The position numbers and the translations under genes are program-made. The notes beneath the pieces are model-generated. The model searched no databases and was not told the origin of the DNA. It saw only the letters and a program-made list of their open reading frames with translations. Source: Pseudomonadota bacterium (GTDB lineage Bacteria > Pseudomonadota > Alphaproteobacteria > Micavibrionales > UBA2020). Taken from it: a DNA stretch of 35,402 bases. Below, in pieces: positions 16,527 through 23,813 of this stretch (the first letter of the stretch is position 1; the number at the start of each line of letters is the position of its first letter). The DNA is taken from the NCBI GenBank assembly GCA_023444705.1, contig JAEXMB010000104.1, forward strand, positions 1 to 35,402, in the 5' to 3' direction.

Positions 16527-17407
16527 TGGCGCTGTCGCGGCTTAAAAAGGCATTCAACGCCTGCGCGCCGCACGCACTGCGCCGCCGTCTGATCCTGGCT
16601 CCCTTGCGTACGCAGGCGTCGGGTGCGCCTGCCATGCGTGCGGCCTTTGACTGGCTTGAGCGCGAGGATATCCGTATCGTCTTTGATAAAAATCTGCCCG
16701 CGCGCAAGGTAATGGCGCGTTACAACCGCAACGCCGGCAAACGCTGGATCGCGTTGTCGCCGAAATTCAAACAGGCCGACGTGCATGAGCGCGCCGACAC
16801 GCTGGTGCATGAAATCCGCCACGCCTGGCAGGACAGGCACGACCTGATGCTGCCCTACAGCCTGAAGTTCAATATGCGCCACGGCATGCGTGCGGCCTTT
16901 ATCTGGCTCTGCGCCGAGGAAGCCGACGCCCACGCGCACGGCATGATGGCCGCCGCCGAAGCTTTTGGCGCGAAGGTACCCTCGCCGCTTGGCTATCAGG
17001 CGGCCTATATCGACTGGTTCACAGCCCATCTTGGCACTTATCTTGATACGTTCATCGCGGAGTGGGATGGCTTGCTGGCGGACATCGAAACCCGCACGCA
17101 GGGCGACGCCGTGAAGATGCGCGCCTATCTGGATGATTGCCGCGAAGCGGAGCAAAAGCCTGTCGGGCAGGCGGTGTTGCGCGCATTGGGGCGCACGCTG
17201 ACGGGTGATAACTATCAACATGATAACGATTTCAGCCGCTGGGTGCAGGATGTGCTGATCCCAAGGGCGCTGGCGGGACCCGTCGCGGCAAAAGGCGTTG
17301 CGCTGGCGCAGCTTGATGCCCGCATGGCCGCTTTTGACGCGCTGGCCGCCGCCAACCAGAACGCAACGCCGCGCAGGGTCGCATCTGCGCAAAGGAAGCG
17401 CGCATGA
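16526..17407 (+). CDS. HExxH putative metallopeptidase, array member 4 (most divergent)
   Basis: 293 residues with HEIRHAWQD at 95-103 and E132 of EADA. It is the most divergent member. The N-terminal block is APAMRAAFDWLEREDIRIVFDK, the GGYY element is missing (KVMARYNRNAGKRWIALS instead), and the C-terminal motif has decayed to LGRTLTGDNYQ. The W-Y element is WFTAHLGTYLD. Metal-binding residues are all kept, so loss of the surrounding motifs suggests altered specificity rather than inactivation. It overlaps both neighbours (TAATG upstream, ATGA downstream). The N-terminus is rich in Arg and Lys. Confidence 0.83.
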   Translation: MALSRLKKAFNACAPHALRRRLILAPLRTQASGAPAMRAAFDWLEREDIRIVFDKNLPARKVMARYNRNAGKRWIALSPKFKQADVHERADTLVHEIRHAWQDRHDLMLPYSLKFNMRHGMRAAFIWLCAEEADAHAHGMMAAAEAFGAKVPSPLGYQAAYIDWFTAHLGTYLDTFIAEWDGLLADIETRTQGDAVKMRAYLDDCREAEQKPVGQAVLRALGRTLTGDNYQHDNDFSRWVQDVLIPRALAGPVAAKGVALAQLDARMAAFDALAAANQNATPRRVASAQRKRA

Positions 17408-18447
17408 CAAAACACCTTCGCCAGAGCTTTGAGCGCGCACGCGCGGGCACGCGGGGCCGCTGGATGCGCGACAACCTGCCCGCATGGCGCGCCGCACGCA
17501 GCGAAGAGCGCGCCATCTGGGACGACGAACGCCTGCTGGCCCTGCGCGCCGCCATGCGCGAGAGCAAGACGGCATCCGCCGCGCTTGACTGGGCCGATCG
17601 TCACGGTATCGAGCTGATCGTCGATCACAGCGTGCGCGCGGGCGGGTATTACTGGCCGGGTACGGGCGTGGTTGCGGTATCAGCGCGCCAGCTGGGCAGC
17701 GACAGTTTTCTGGCCACGGCGGTCAATACACTCACGCACGAGATCCGCCATGCGTGGCAGGATTATCACGGCCTGATCTACTGCCCTACCAATGACGAAG
17801 GCGCCACCAGCCCATTGGGCCGCGACCTTGCGATCGAAGGGCTGTTCGAGGCCGACGCCACCGTCAACGGCAGGCTGGCCGAGGCGGAGTACAAATATAA
17901 CCGCACGCAACAGCGCGTTGACATGCTGCGCGGGTTGCAAAAAGAACAGCCCGAGCGCGGGCGTGGCGAACTGCTGAAAATTTTTGAAAAATCCGCGCGC
18001 GCGGAACAGCGCGAGTCAAACGCCAGCGAAAGCGCGCTGTGGAAGACATTCAGCGCATGGTATGCGGCGTGGGGTGGCGCCTATGGCCGCCCCCGCCGCA
18101 GCGAATATGCCCATGCGCTGGGGCTGGCGCCCGCCGCCAACGATCACGGCTTTGAATACCGCCGCCCTGACGGGTGCGCGCTGATGGCGCCGCCGGATTT
18201 CAGCAGGCGCGAGGTGCTTGACCAGCTTGGCCGCAGCTTTGCCGGCGTGAATTATCTGCACAGCACGCAGGCGCGCGACACGGTGGCGCGGCTTTTGCTC
18301 TCCCCGGGTGCGGCCGAGCGTTACTTTCCGCGCACGGTCAAAGCCGCCGCGCGGGGCCGGCCCGATGCCCTGACGCGCAAGATTCGCGCCGCCCAGTTGC
18401 GCGCGCGTCTGGCCCAGCCCTGCAAACGCCTGCCTTTGCCCAAATAA
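17404..18447 (+). CDS. HExxH putative metallopeptidase, array member 5 (longest)
   Basis: 347-residue last member with HEIRHAWQD at 112-120 and E149 of EADAT. The motif Glu to EAD spacing is 36, as in members 3 and 4. ASAALDWADRHGIELIVD and GGYYWPGTGVVAVS (80-93) closely match member 1. It differs by a charged helical insert of some 45 residues after EADA (KEQPERGRGELLKIFEKSAR) before WYAAWGGAYGR and LGRSFAGVNYLHS. The threonine before HE (THEIRH) replaces the valine of the others. The stop is 20 bp before the ssrA promoter with no terminator between, so read-through into ssrA is possible. Confidence 0.85.
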   Translation: MTKHLRQSFERARAGTRGRWMRDNLPAWRAARSEERAIWDDERLLALRAAMRESKTASAALDWADRHGIELIVDHSVRAGGYYWPGTGVVAVSARQLGSDSFLATAVNTLTHEIRHAWQDYHGLIYCPTNDEGATSPLGRDLAIEGLFEADATVNGRLAEAEYKYNRTQQRVDMLRGLQKEQPERGRGELLKIFEKSARAEQRESNASESALWKTFSAWYAAWGGAYGRPRRSEYAHALGLAPAANDHGFEYRRPDGCALMAPPDFSRREVLDQLGRSFAGVNYLHSTQARDTVARLLLSPGAAERYFPRTVKAAARGRPDALTRKIRAAQLRARLAQPCKRLPLPK

Positions 18448-18466
18448 TCCTGATTTACAGGCCGGT

Positions 18467-18495
18467 TTGCCTTTTGGGACAAAACACCCTATACT
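18467..18495 (+). promoter_or_regulatory. Sigma70-type promoter of ssrA
   Basis: TTGCCT (18467-18472) and TATACT (18490-18495) are spaced by 17 bp. The predicted start is near 18503, where the transcript would begin with a GTCAGA-GCAA-TCTGAC stem-loop capped by a GNRA tetraloop. Confidence 0.65.
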
Positions 18496-18502
18496 TATAA
18501 AT

Positions 18503-18834
18503 GTCAGAGCAATCTGACTATGACGATAAACGCGCTGTGAAATAGGCGATATGGACCCGGGGGCGGTACCCGGCGGCTCCACCATTGACTTCCCCTTGCG
18601 GGGAAATGCGGGGCCGAAACAGGATCGACATGCGTAGTAAAGATGGTTGCTTTCGTCCGGTATGGTATCCGTCGTTATCGGGCCAAACACTACAAATGCT
18701 AACGACAACGCGCCGGCAACGGCGAAAGTTGCTCTCGCTGCCTAACAGCGGCCTGAGTAGCTAGCATATCAATCCCTTAACGGGTAACCGATAAGGTGGG
18801 GCGCGGGGACAGGCCTAGCAACAGAACTGTCCCC
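18503..18834 (+). ncRNA. ssrA: Circularly permuted two-piece tmRNA
   Basis: The acceptor piece comes first and ends in CCACCA at 18584, preceded by a T-arm (CCGGG 18557-18561 with CCCGG 18569-18573) and CGGCTCC (18574-18580). A spacer hairpin (TTCCCC-TTGC-GGGGAA, 18590-18605) is then removed. The coding piece starts at 18610 with GGGGCCG, which pairs with CGGCTCC (six Watson-Crick pairs and one G-U) to form the acceptor stem. The tag frame begins at GCT 18698 and stops at TAA 18743-18745, encoding ANDNAPATAKVALAA. tmRNA rescues stalled ribosomes and tags the peptide for ClpXP. This permuted order is characteristic of Alphaproteobacteria. The mature 5' end of the acceptor piece is estimated. 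Confidence 0.95.
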
Positions 18835-18842
18835 ATTTTTTT
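18805..18842 (+). terminator. Intrinsic terminator of ssrA
   Basis: GGGGACAG (18805-18812) pairs perfectly with CTGTCCCC (18827-18834) over a 14-nt loop, followed by ATTTTTTT. The stem probably doubles as the 3' end of the tmRNA coding piece. Confidence 0.8.
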
Positions 18843-18870
18843 ATGTCATCGCAAAAATACCCACAGCGTC

Positions 18871-18899
18871 TTTACAGGCCGATGCGCGCGCTTTAGAGT
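18871..18899 (+). promoter_or_regulatory. Candidate promoter of sspB
   Basis: TTTACA (18871-18876) and TAGAGT (18894-18899) are spaced by 17 bp, between the ssrA terminator and the sspB start at 18926. The -35 is good and the -10 moderate. Confidence 0.4.
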
Positions 18900-18925
18900 A
18901 ATAAAGATTAACAACGGACAGGCCG

Positions 18926-19426
18926 ATGACACGTAATCAAGAAGAAGCATTCCGCTACGATAAAATGGTTGAACGCGCCCTGCGCGGCGTCGTGCGCCAG
19001 GCACTGGACGAAGTCGTCAAGGACGGCCTGGTCGACGACCACCATTTCTACATCACCTTCCTGACCGAACATGCCGGCGTGACCCTGCCGCCTTACCTGC
19101 GCGAACGCTATCCCGGCGAAATGACCATCGTGCTGCAGCACCAGTTCTACGATCTTGAGGTGAACGAGGAGCAATTCTCGGTCATGCTGTCGTTCAACAA
19201 CGTGCCCGAGCGCCTGACCATTCCGCTGGCGGCGATCACCATCTTTGCCGATCCTTCCGTCAACTTCGCGCTGCAGTTCCAGCCGCTGACGGAGGAAGGC
19301 GACGACGAAATCCACTTCGAAGCCGAAGAACTCGACGTCGACAGCGAGGACAAGCAGAAGAAAAAAGGCGAGGTGATCTCCCTCGACAGCTTCCGCAAGA
19401 AAGACAAGAAGGATAAAGACAAGTAA
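18926..19426 (+). CDS. sspB: SspB-type ClpXP adaptor (alpha type)
   Basis: 166-residue protein matching the alphaproteobacterial SspB family: an N-terminal helix (FRYDKMVERALRGVVRQALDEV), then the Sm-like beta domain (HHFYITFLTEHAGVTLPPYL, EMTIVLQHQFYDLEV, FSVMLSFNNVPERLTIPLAAITIFADPSVNFALQF). The adaptor holds ssrA-tagged peptides and delivers them to ClpX through its C-terminal tail. Here the tail (residues 120-166) is acidic then Lys-rich, with EVISLDSFRKK as a likely ClpX-binding module. It lies immediately downstream of ssrA, whose tag is its ligand, a direct functional pairing. Confidence 0.93.
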   Translation: MTRNQEEAFRYDKMVERALRGVVRQALDEVVKDGLVDDHHFYITFLTEHAGVTLPPYLRERYPGEMTIVLQHQFYDLEVNEEQFSVMLSFNNVPERLTIPLAAITIFADPSVNFALQFQPLTEEGDDEIHFEAEELDVDSEDKQKKKGEVISLDSFRKKDKKDKDK

Positions 19427-19480
19427 GGCGGGCGGCGCTTGCCGCAAAACACGCGCAAGCTTGTTCACGAGTTATCTTCC

Positions 19481-20248
19481 ATGCATCCCGCCATTCACGT
19501 CGAAAACCTGCGCAAGGACTATAAATCCGTCACTGCGGTTGACGGTATTTCGTTTGCGGTGCCGCAAGGCTCCATCACGGCCCTTCTGGGCGGCAACGGC
19601 GCGGGCAAGACCACCACGATTTCCATGTTGCTTGGCATGCTCACGCCGACGTCGGGGCGCATTGACGTGCTGGGGTATGACATGGTGAAGAACCGCTTTG
19701 ACGCGGCACCCTTCATGAATTTTTCCAGCCCTTACGTCGACCTGCCGCGCCGGCTCAGCGTGCGCCAGAACCTGCGCGTCTATGCGCGGCTCTATCATGT
19801 CAAAAACCCCGAGGCGCGCATCGGCGAGCTTTCGCGCGATCTGCAGCTCGGCGATTTCATCGACCGCCCCTATGGCCGCCTGTCGGCGGGGCAGCAGACG
19901 CGTGTGTCGCTGGCCAAATCGCTCATCAACCGCCCGCGTCTGCTGTTGCTGGACGAACCCACCGCCTCGCTCGACCCTGACACGGCGGACCGCCTGCGCG
20001 CCTATATCCGCACCTACTGCCGCGATACGGGGGCGACCATTCTTTTGGCCAGCCACAACATGCGCGAGGTTGAAACCCTGTGCGATCAGGTGCTGATGAT
20101 GAAAAAGGGCCGCATCGTCGACCGTGGCACACCGGCCGAACTGACGCAAAAATACGGGCGCAAGGACATGGAAGAAGTCTTCCTGCATCTGGCGCGCCGC
20201 GATGAAAATGCGCTCGAACCCGAACAGGCGATGGAGATGGTGCCATGA
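19481..20248 (+). CDS. ABC transporter ATP-binding subunit (ABC-2 exporter type)
   Basis: 255-residue ATPase with Walker A GGNGAGKTT (37-45), signature LSAGQ (134-138), Walker B LLLLDEP (154-160) and switch His in ASHNMRE (190-196). It belongs to the DrrA/NodI-like class that powers ABC-2 exporters. The C-terminus ends in an acidic tail after the nucleotide-binding domain. An upstream TTG at 19439 would add 14 residues; I favour the ATG at 19481 because the family motif IHVENLRKDY starts just after it. The stop overlaps the permease start (ATGA). The substrate is not predictable. Confidence 0.92.
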   Translation: MHPAIHVENLRKDYKSVTAVDGISFAVPQGSITALLGGNGAGKTTTISMLLGMLTPTSGRIDVLGYDMVKNRFDAAPFMNFSSPYVDLPRRLSVRQNLRVYARLYHVKNPEARIGELSRDLQLGDFIDRPYGRLSAGQQTRVSLAKSLINRPRLLLLDEPTASLDPDTADRLRAYIRTYCRDTGATILLASHNMREVETLCDQVLMMKKGRIVDRGTPAELTQKYGRKDMEEVFLHLARRDENALEPEQAMEMVP

Positions 20249-21090
20249 GCGCAGACGACGGACATCTGCCCGCAACCTCGCTGCCCGCACGCTGGAGCCG
20301 CATTTCGGCGTTGTTGCTGCGTCACTACTATATTTTGCGCTCAAGCCCCGCGCGCGTCATCGACATCATGTTCTGGCCCGCGGTGCAGATGGTGCTGTGG
20401 GGTTTCATCAGCCGCTTTTTTGCCCAGCGCGTGGGGGCGGACATGTCCACGCTCGACTATGCGCTTGGCACGCTGCTGGGGGCGGTGTTGCTGTGGGACC
20501 TGTTGTTCCGCACGCAGATCGCGGTGTTCATCGCCTATCTTGAAGAAATCTGGGCGCGCAACCTTGGCCATATGTTCATCAGCCCGCTACGCCCGTTTGA
20601 GTGGTGGACGTCGATGGTGCTGTTCAGCTTTTTCCGCGTCGGGGTAGGGCTTGCGCCTGCGGTACTGCTGGCCATTCCGTTCTATGGCTTTTCGATCTTT
20701 GACCTTGGTCTGCCGCTGGTCGCCTTTTTCATCAACCTGATGATGATGGGCTGGTGGCTTGGCTTTTTCATTATCGCGCTTTTGGTGCGCGCAGGGCCGG
20801 GGGCCGAGGGTTTGGCCTGGGCGATCACCTTCCTGCTGGCACCCTTTTGCGCCGTCTATTATCCGGTCGACACGCTGCCCGCATGGCTGCAACCTATCGC
20901 GCTCAGCCTGCCCGCGACGCATGTGTTTGAGGGCCTGCGCGCGCTGGTTGACACAAAGACCTTTGAAATCAGTCATATGCTGATCGCGCTGGGGCTGAAT
21001 TTATTTTACCTAATGTTGGCGCTGGGCGCGCTGACCCTTGCGTTGCGTGCGGCGCGGCGGGCGGGGTCACTCTTGCAGAGCGGGGAATAA
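20245..21090 (+). CDS. ABC-2 type permease
   Basis: 281-residue membrane protein with about six hydrophobic segments (roughly 42-62, 74-98, 122-146, 155-182, 190-212 and 246-270), the topology of ABC-2 permeases of polysaccharide or drug exporters. The conserved region PFCAVYYPVDTLPAWLQPIALSLPATHVFEGLRAL sits between segments 5 and 6 and is typical of the family. It overlaps the ATPase gene, so the two form one transporter. No glycan-synthesis genes are nearby to suggest a polysaccharide cargo. Confidence 0.92.
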   Translation: MSADDGHLPATSLPARWSRISALLLRHYYILRSSPARVIDIMFWPAVQMVLWGFISRFFAQRVGADMSTLDYALGTLLGAVLLWDLLFRTQIAVFIAYLEEIWARNLGHMFISPLRPFEWWTSMVLFSFFRVGVGLAPAVLLAIPFYGFSIFDLGLPLVAFFINLMMMGWWLGFFIIALLVRAGPGAEGLAWAITFLLAPFCAVYYPVDTLPAWLQPIALSLPATHVFEGLRALVDTKTFEISHMLIALGLNLFYLMLALGALTLALRAARRAGSLLQSGE

Positions 21091-21164
21091 CGGCCTAGAC
21101 TGTTTGCCGTATTCAAGAAAGCAAAGACTTTCCGCCCTTCCATAATAAAAAAGGATGCGCCACG

Positions 21165-22043
21165 ATGAATTTCGACCAATCCGGCCTGCCGCCGATCCAG
21201 CTGGTTCAAGACGCTTTTACGCACAGCTTCAACTACGTCAAGTCGGCCTACGACGAAACTTTCAGCGCGTTCGAACAGCAGATCAGCCGCGTGCATAAAT
21301 CCAACCTCAAGATGCTCGAAGACGCCAAAAAGCGCTCCAAGATCACCGAGGACGAGTACAAGCGCGAGCTGGCCGACCTTGAGGAAATGTTCAAGCAGCA
21401 GATGAAGTTCGGCCCGACCTTCGTGCAGAACCAGCTGACCATGAACTTCACCTTCAACCACCTGTTGCCCGCGCGCGAGCTGTTCAAGAACAGCAAGAAC
21501 GCAGCCCCCGAAGTGATCGCGGCACTGCTGCTGATGGAATGCGTGCGCTCGCCCAACGATTTCAAGGAAATCGAAAAGACTTATGGCCCCGTCGTCGGTG
21601 GTCTGGTGGCCGACCTGATCCACATCGAAAAATACAGCAGCAAGCGCGAAGCGCTGTTCGCACAATCGTCTGACAACATCAAGACCGCGTTTTCCGCACA
21701 GATGATCGCAAGCCTGCTGGGTGCCGCCCAACAGGCGCAGACGTCGATGAAGCGCGGCATGATCCCCTCCTTCCCCGAAGGCGAGGAGCAAAACCTGCTG
21801 GCCGACATCAAACGCGTCTGGGGTGTTGACCGCGCGCTTGACGACCGCACGCTGGTCGTCTTCAACAAAACGGCCGAGATGCTGTCGTCGCAACTGCGCC
21901 TGAAGCGCGACGAAGACGGCGGCGTTATTCTGGCGCCCTATACGCCGCCCAAGCCGCCCACACCGCCCAGCAACGGCGGCAAGAACCTGCCCTCCGTGCG
22001 CAAGCCGCCCGGCAACGGTTCGATCGGCGGCGACGTGTTCTAA
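21165..22043 (+). CDS. RelA/SpoT HD-like protein lacking the catalytic HD pair
   Basis: 292-residue soluble protein. Residues 1-75 are helical and charged. Residues about 100-195 follow the order of a RelA/SpoT hydrolase domain: EVIAALLLMECV where HD proteins have AALLHDVVED, then IEKTYGPVVGGLVADLIHIEKY (compare IEEEFGEEVARLVDGVTKL), then SSDNIKTAFSAQMIASLLGAA (compare AENLRKMLLAMAEDPRVVLIKLADR). The metal-binding His-Asp is absent, so (p)ppGpp hydrolysis is unlikely and no synthetase domain follows. The tail is proline-rich (PYTPPKPPTPP). AAGGA lies 9 bases before the ATG. The homology is my reading of motif order and needs a profile search. Confidence 0.6.
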   Translation: MNFDQSGLPPIQLVQDAFTHSFNYVKSAYDETFSAFEQQISRVHKSNLKMLEDAKKRSKITEDEYKRELADLEEMFKQQMKFGPTFVQNQLTMNFTFNHLLPARELFKNSKNAAPEVIAALLLMECVRSPNDFKEIEKTYGPVVGGLVADLIHIEKYSSKREALFAQSSDNIKTAFSAQMIASLLGAAQQAQTSMKRGMIPSFPEGEEQNLLADIKRVWGVDRALDDRTLVVFNKTAEMLSSQLRLKRDEDGGVILAPYTPPKPPTPPSNGGKNLPSVRKPPGNGSIGGDVF

Positions 22044-22074
22044 GGAACGCGCGTCTTAAAATCTGTGTATAAAA

Positions 22075-22116
22075 AAACCGGCCATGCGTTGATGCGCATG
22101 GCCGGTTTCTTTTTTC
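22075..22116. terminator. Strong intrinsic terminator, probably bidirectional
   Basis: AAACCGGCCATGCG (22075-22088) and CGCATGGCCGGTTT (22095-22108) form a perfect 14-bp stem with a 6-nt loop. A T-rich run follows on the plus strand, and seven A residues (22071-22077) precede it, giving a U-run on the other strand. Confidence 0.9.
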
Positions 22117-22321
22117 ATGCCTGCGCTCTTTTGTGCTTTACACCGCGAATCGTTTTTGACATGGTGTGCGCCACATCGACCGCGCCATGAAGTTTTTTCA
22201 TGCATGGCCGCGGCGCCGGTGGAAAATATCATCACTGCTCAAAACCAAGTGGGACGCTGCGCCGCACCGTGGGACGTGCGCGCGACGTTGATGATGTGTG
22301 TTTCAGGGGACGTTTTTGAAG

Positions 22322-22768
22322 ATGAGCCAACAACAGGCCAGCCGCCTTTATTTCCGCAGCGCATGGCAACAGACGCTGGATGACAACAAGATCGACATGG
22401 GCCTGATGGCGCGCCCGACGCAGGACCGGCTTGACCATGATCTGGTCTGCGCCGTCGTCGATCATCACCATCGCGGCGTTGCCGACATGGTCGCGCTTGG
22501 TGCCAACGTCAACCGCATGCTGCTCTCCCCTGTTGCCGGCACGCCGCTGCATCTTGCGGTGGCGCAGGGCACGCTCAAGACGCTGGTGACGCTGTTGCAG
22601 GCAGGGGCCGATCCGTTTATTGCCGATGCCAACGGTGACATGCCGCGCGACATCGCCATGCGCCGTCATGCGCAGGGCCACAGCGGGGCGGGGCGCATGC
22701 GCACCGTGCTGAAACTGTGGGAACAACGCCACCAGCAGCAACGTGCTGCCAATGCGCGCGCGGCGTAA
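22322..22768 (+). CDS. Small ankyrin-repeat protein
   Basis: 148-residue cytosolic protein. The central part holds about two ankyrin repeats: DLVCAVVDHHHRGVADMVALGANVN, then the canonical GTPLHLAVAQGTLKTLVTLLQAGADPFIADANGD, followed by a third partial unit (MPRDIAMRRHAQG). The C-terminus is Gln/Arg-rich. Ankyrin repeats bind partner proteins; no partner is suggested by the context. I chose the ATG at 22322, which follows GGGGACGTTTTTGAAG; an upstream GTG at 22298 is in frame. The 200 bp before it, after the terminator, show nothing I can assign. Confidence 0.78.
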   Translation: MSQQQASRLYFRSAWQQTLDDNKIDMGLMARPTQDRLDHDLVCAVVDHHHRGVADMVALGANVNRMLLSPVAGTPLHLAVAQGTLKTLVTLLQAGADPFIADANGDMPRDIAMRRHAQGHSGAGRMRTVLKLWEQRHQQQRAANARAA

Positions 22769-22795
22769 CCTGAAAATCCGCTTTGCGCTTTTTTC

Positions 22796-23524
22796 TTATT
22801 GAACGCGCGTCAGTGCGGCAAGGCTTTTGGCCTGGCCAAGCGCCAGTGCGCAATTGACGGCGCTGTCATCGCCCGCAAGGCCGCCCAGCAGTGCTTCGGC
22901 ATGCAGGACATGCGCGGCGTTGCCGGTATGAATGCGCTCAAGCAACGCGGTGACGCTACGCAACGCCTCGCCGCAGGCCAGCACGGGCACGCGCGCCAGA
23001 CGTGCCGCGATCATCGCGCCAAGTGCTGCGGCCAGATCGGCGCGCGGACTGGCCAGCAGATCGTCAAGATTGGCAAAGACCGGTGCAGCGGTATTGTTCA
23101 GGCTGGCCATCGCCAGTGCGTCAAGGCCGGGTTGCACCGCCATCATGCCATAGGTCAGCGCGTGCAGTTGTGCTGCGCGGTCGCTGCCCGTACCGTCGGG
23201 CAGTTCGTAAACCTGCAGGTCGCTGTTGATATCCTCGCTCAGCGCGCAAAGCGCGTCCTTGCCGTCTTGCAGGGTTGCGATGCGCGCGCTGCTGCCATTG
23301 CCCGCGAACAGGGCGATGCGCGGATGGCGCAGTGCCGCGCGCTTGCCGCGCACCGTCGCCAGCCATTCCTGCACGCCTGCGGCGGTGCTGGCCGTGCAGG
23401 CGGCCAGCGTTACGGTGGAGGCAAGGTCGCCCGCCAGCAGTTGTGCGATATCGGCGATGCTGCCTTCGATGTCCTGTGCGGGGTCTTGTGCTGGGTGCGA
23501 CGCGGATGTCGGTGTGGTGGTCAT
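22796..23524 (-). CDS. CobT-like reduced protein
   Basis: 242-residue protein whose motif order follows nicotinate-nucleotide:dimethylbenzimidazole phosphoribosyltransferase (CobT): RHPRIALFAGNGSSA, then LDALAMASLNNTAAPV in the place of the GEMGIGNTTAAAAL loop, and LAAALGAMIAARLARVPVLACGEALRS like the ARVPVVLDGFIA stretch, then HVLHAEALLGG like AHRSAEPGH. It is about 100 residues shorter than CobT, and the GIGNTT loop and the C-terminal catalytic Glu region are not preserved. It may be a divergent paralog with another role. I chose the ATG at 23524 (GGAG 10 bases upstream). No other cobalamin gene is in the window. Confidence 0.5.
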   Translation of the reverse strand: MTTTPTSASHPAQDPAQDIEGSIADIAQLLAGDLASTVTLAACTASTAAGVQEWLATVRGKRAALRHPRIALFAGNGSSARIATLQDGKDALCALSEDINSDLQVYELPDGTGSDRAAQLHALTYGMMAVQPGLDALAMASLNNTAAPVFANLDDLLASPRADLAAALGAMIAARLARVPVLACGEALRSVTALLERIHTGNAAHVLHAEALLGGLAGDDSAVNCALALGQAKSLAALTRVQ

Positions 23525-23813
23525 GGCTGGCGGCTCCGGATATGTGGAAAGGAACGCGGGTTCACTTGAATTGCTCTCCTGACCGCTACATATAAGGAAT
23601 GCGCAGGCCAAAGACCACGTCTTTTGCCGGCGGGGCGCAAAGTGCGGGGCAGTGCGATTTTACGCAATAGGCGCCAGAGCGGTTTTGTATTCACATAACG
23701 TTGATTTTGTTAACTTTTTATCGAGTTTTTAACCTTTCTGTGGGAACGTGGTAGCGGGGAAATCCGGCTCTGCGTGGCCGTGAAAAGTTCAAGGATACGG
23801 GGAAGATACGCCG
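23525..23813. promoter_or_regulatory. Intergenic region upstream of the pilus cluster
   Basis: 289 bp without a gene. The stretch 23680-23740 is AT-rich with GTTAAC and repeated TTTTAAC-like elements, the likely promoter zone of the pilus operon, but I could not fix a -35/-10 pair with confidence. GGGGAAG lies about 9 bases before the ATG at 23814. Confidence 0.35.

Noticed and set aside
18440..18500. Integrase site or att repeat at the ssrA edge
   Set aside because: No matching direct repeat, integrase or transposase frame is visible, so an island claim has only positional support.
18016..18708. Minus-strand frame across the end of array member 5 and ssrA
   Set aside because: It overlaps a real tmRNA gene and a real coding gene; no ribosome binding site or motif.
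22117..22321. Short plus-strand frame after the terminator
   Set aside because: No ribosome binding site, no similarity, and it overlaps the ankyrin gene in another frame.
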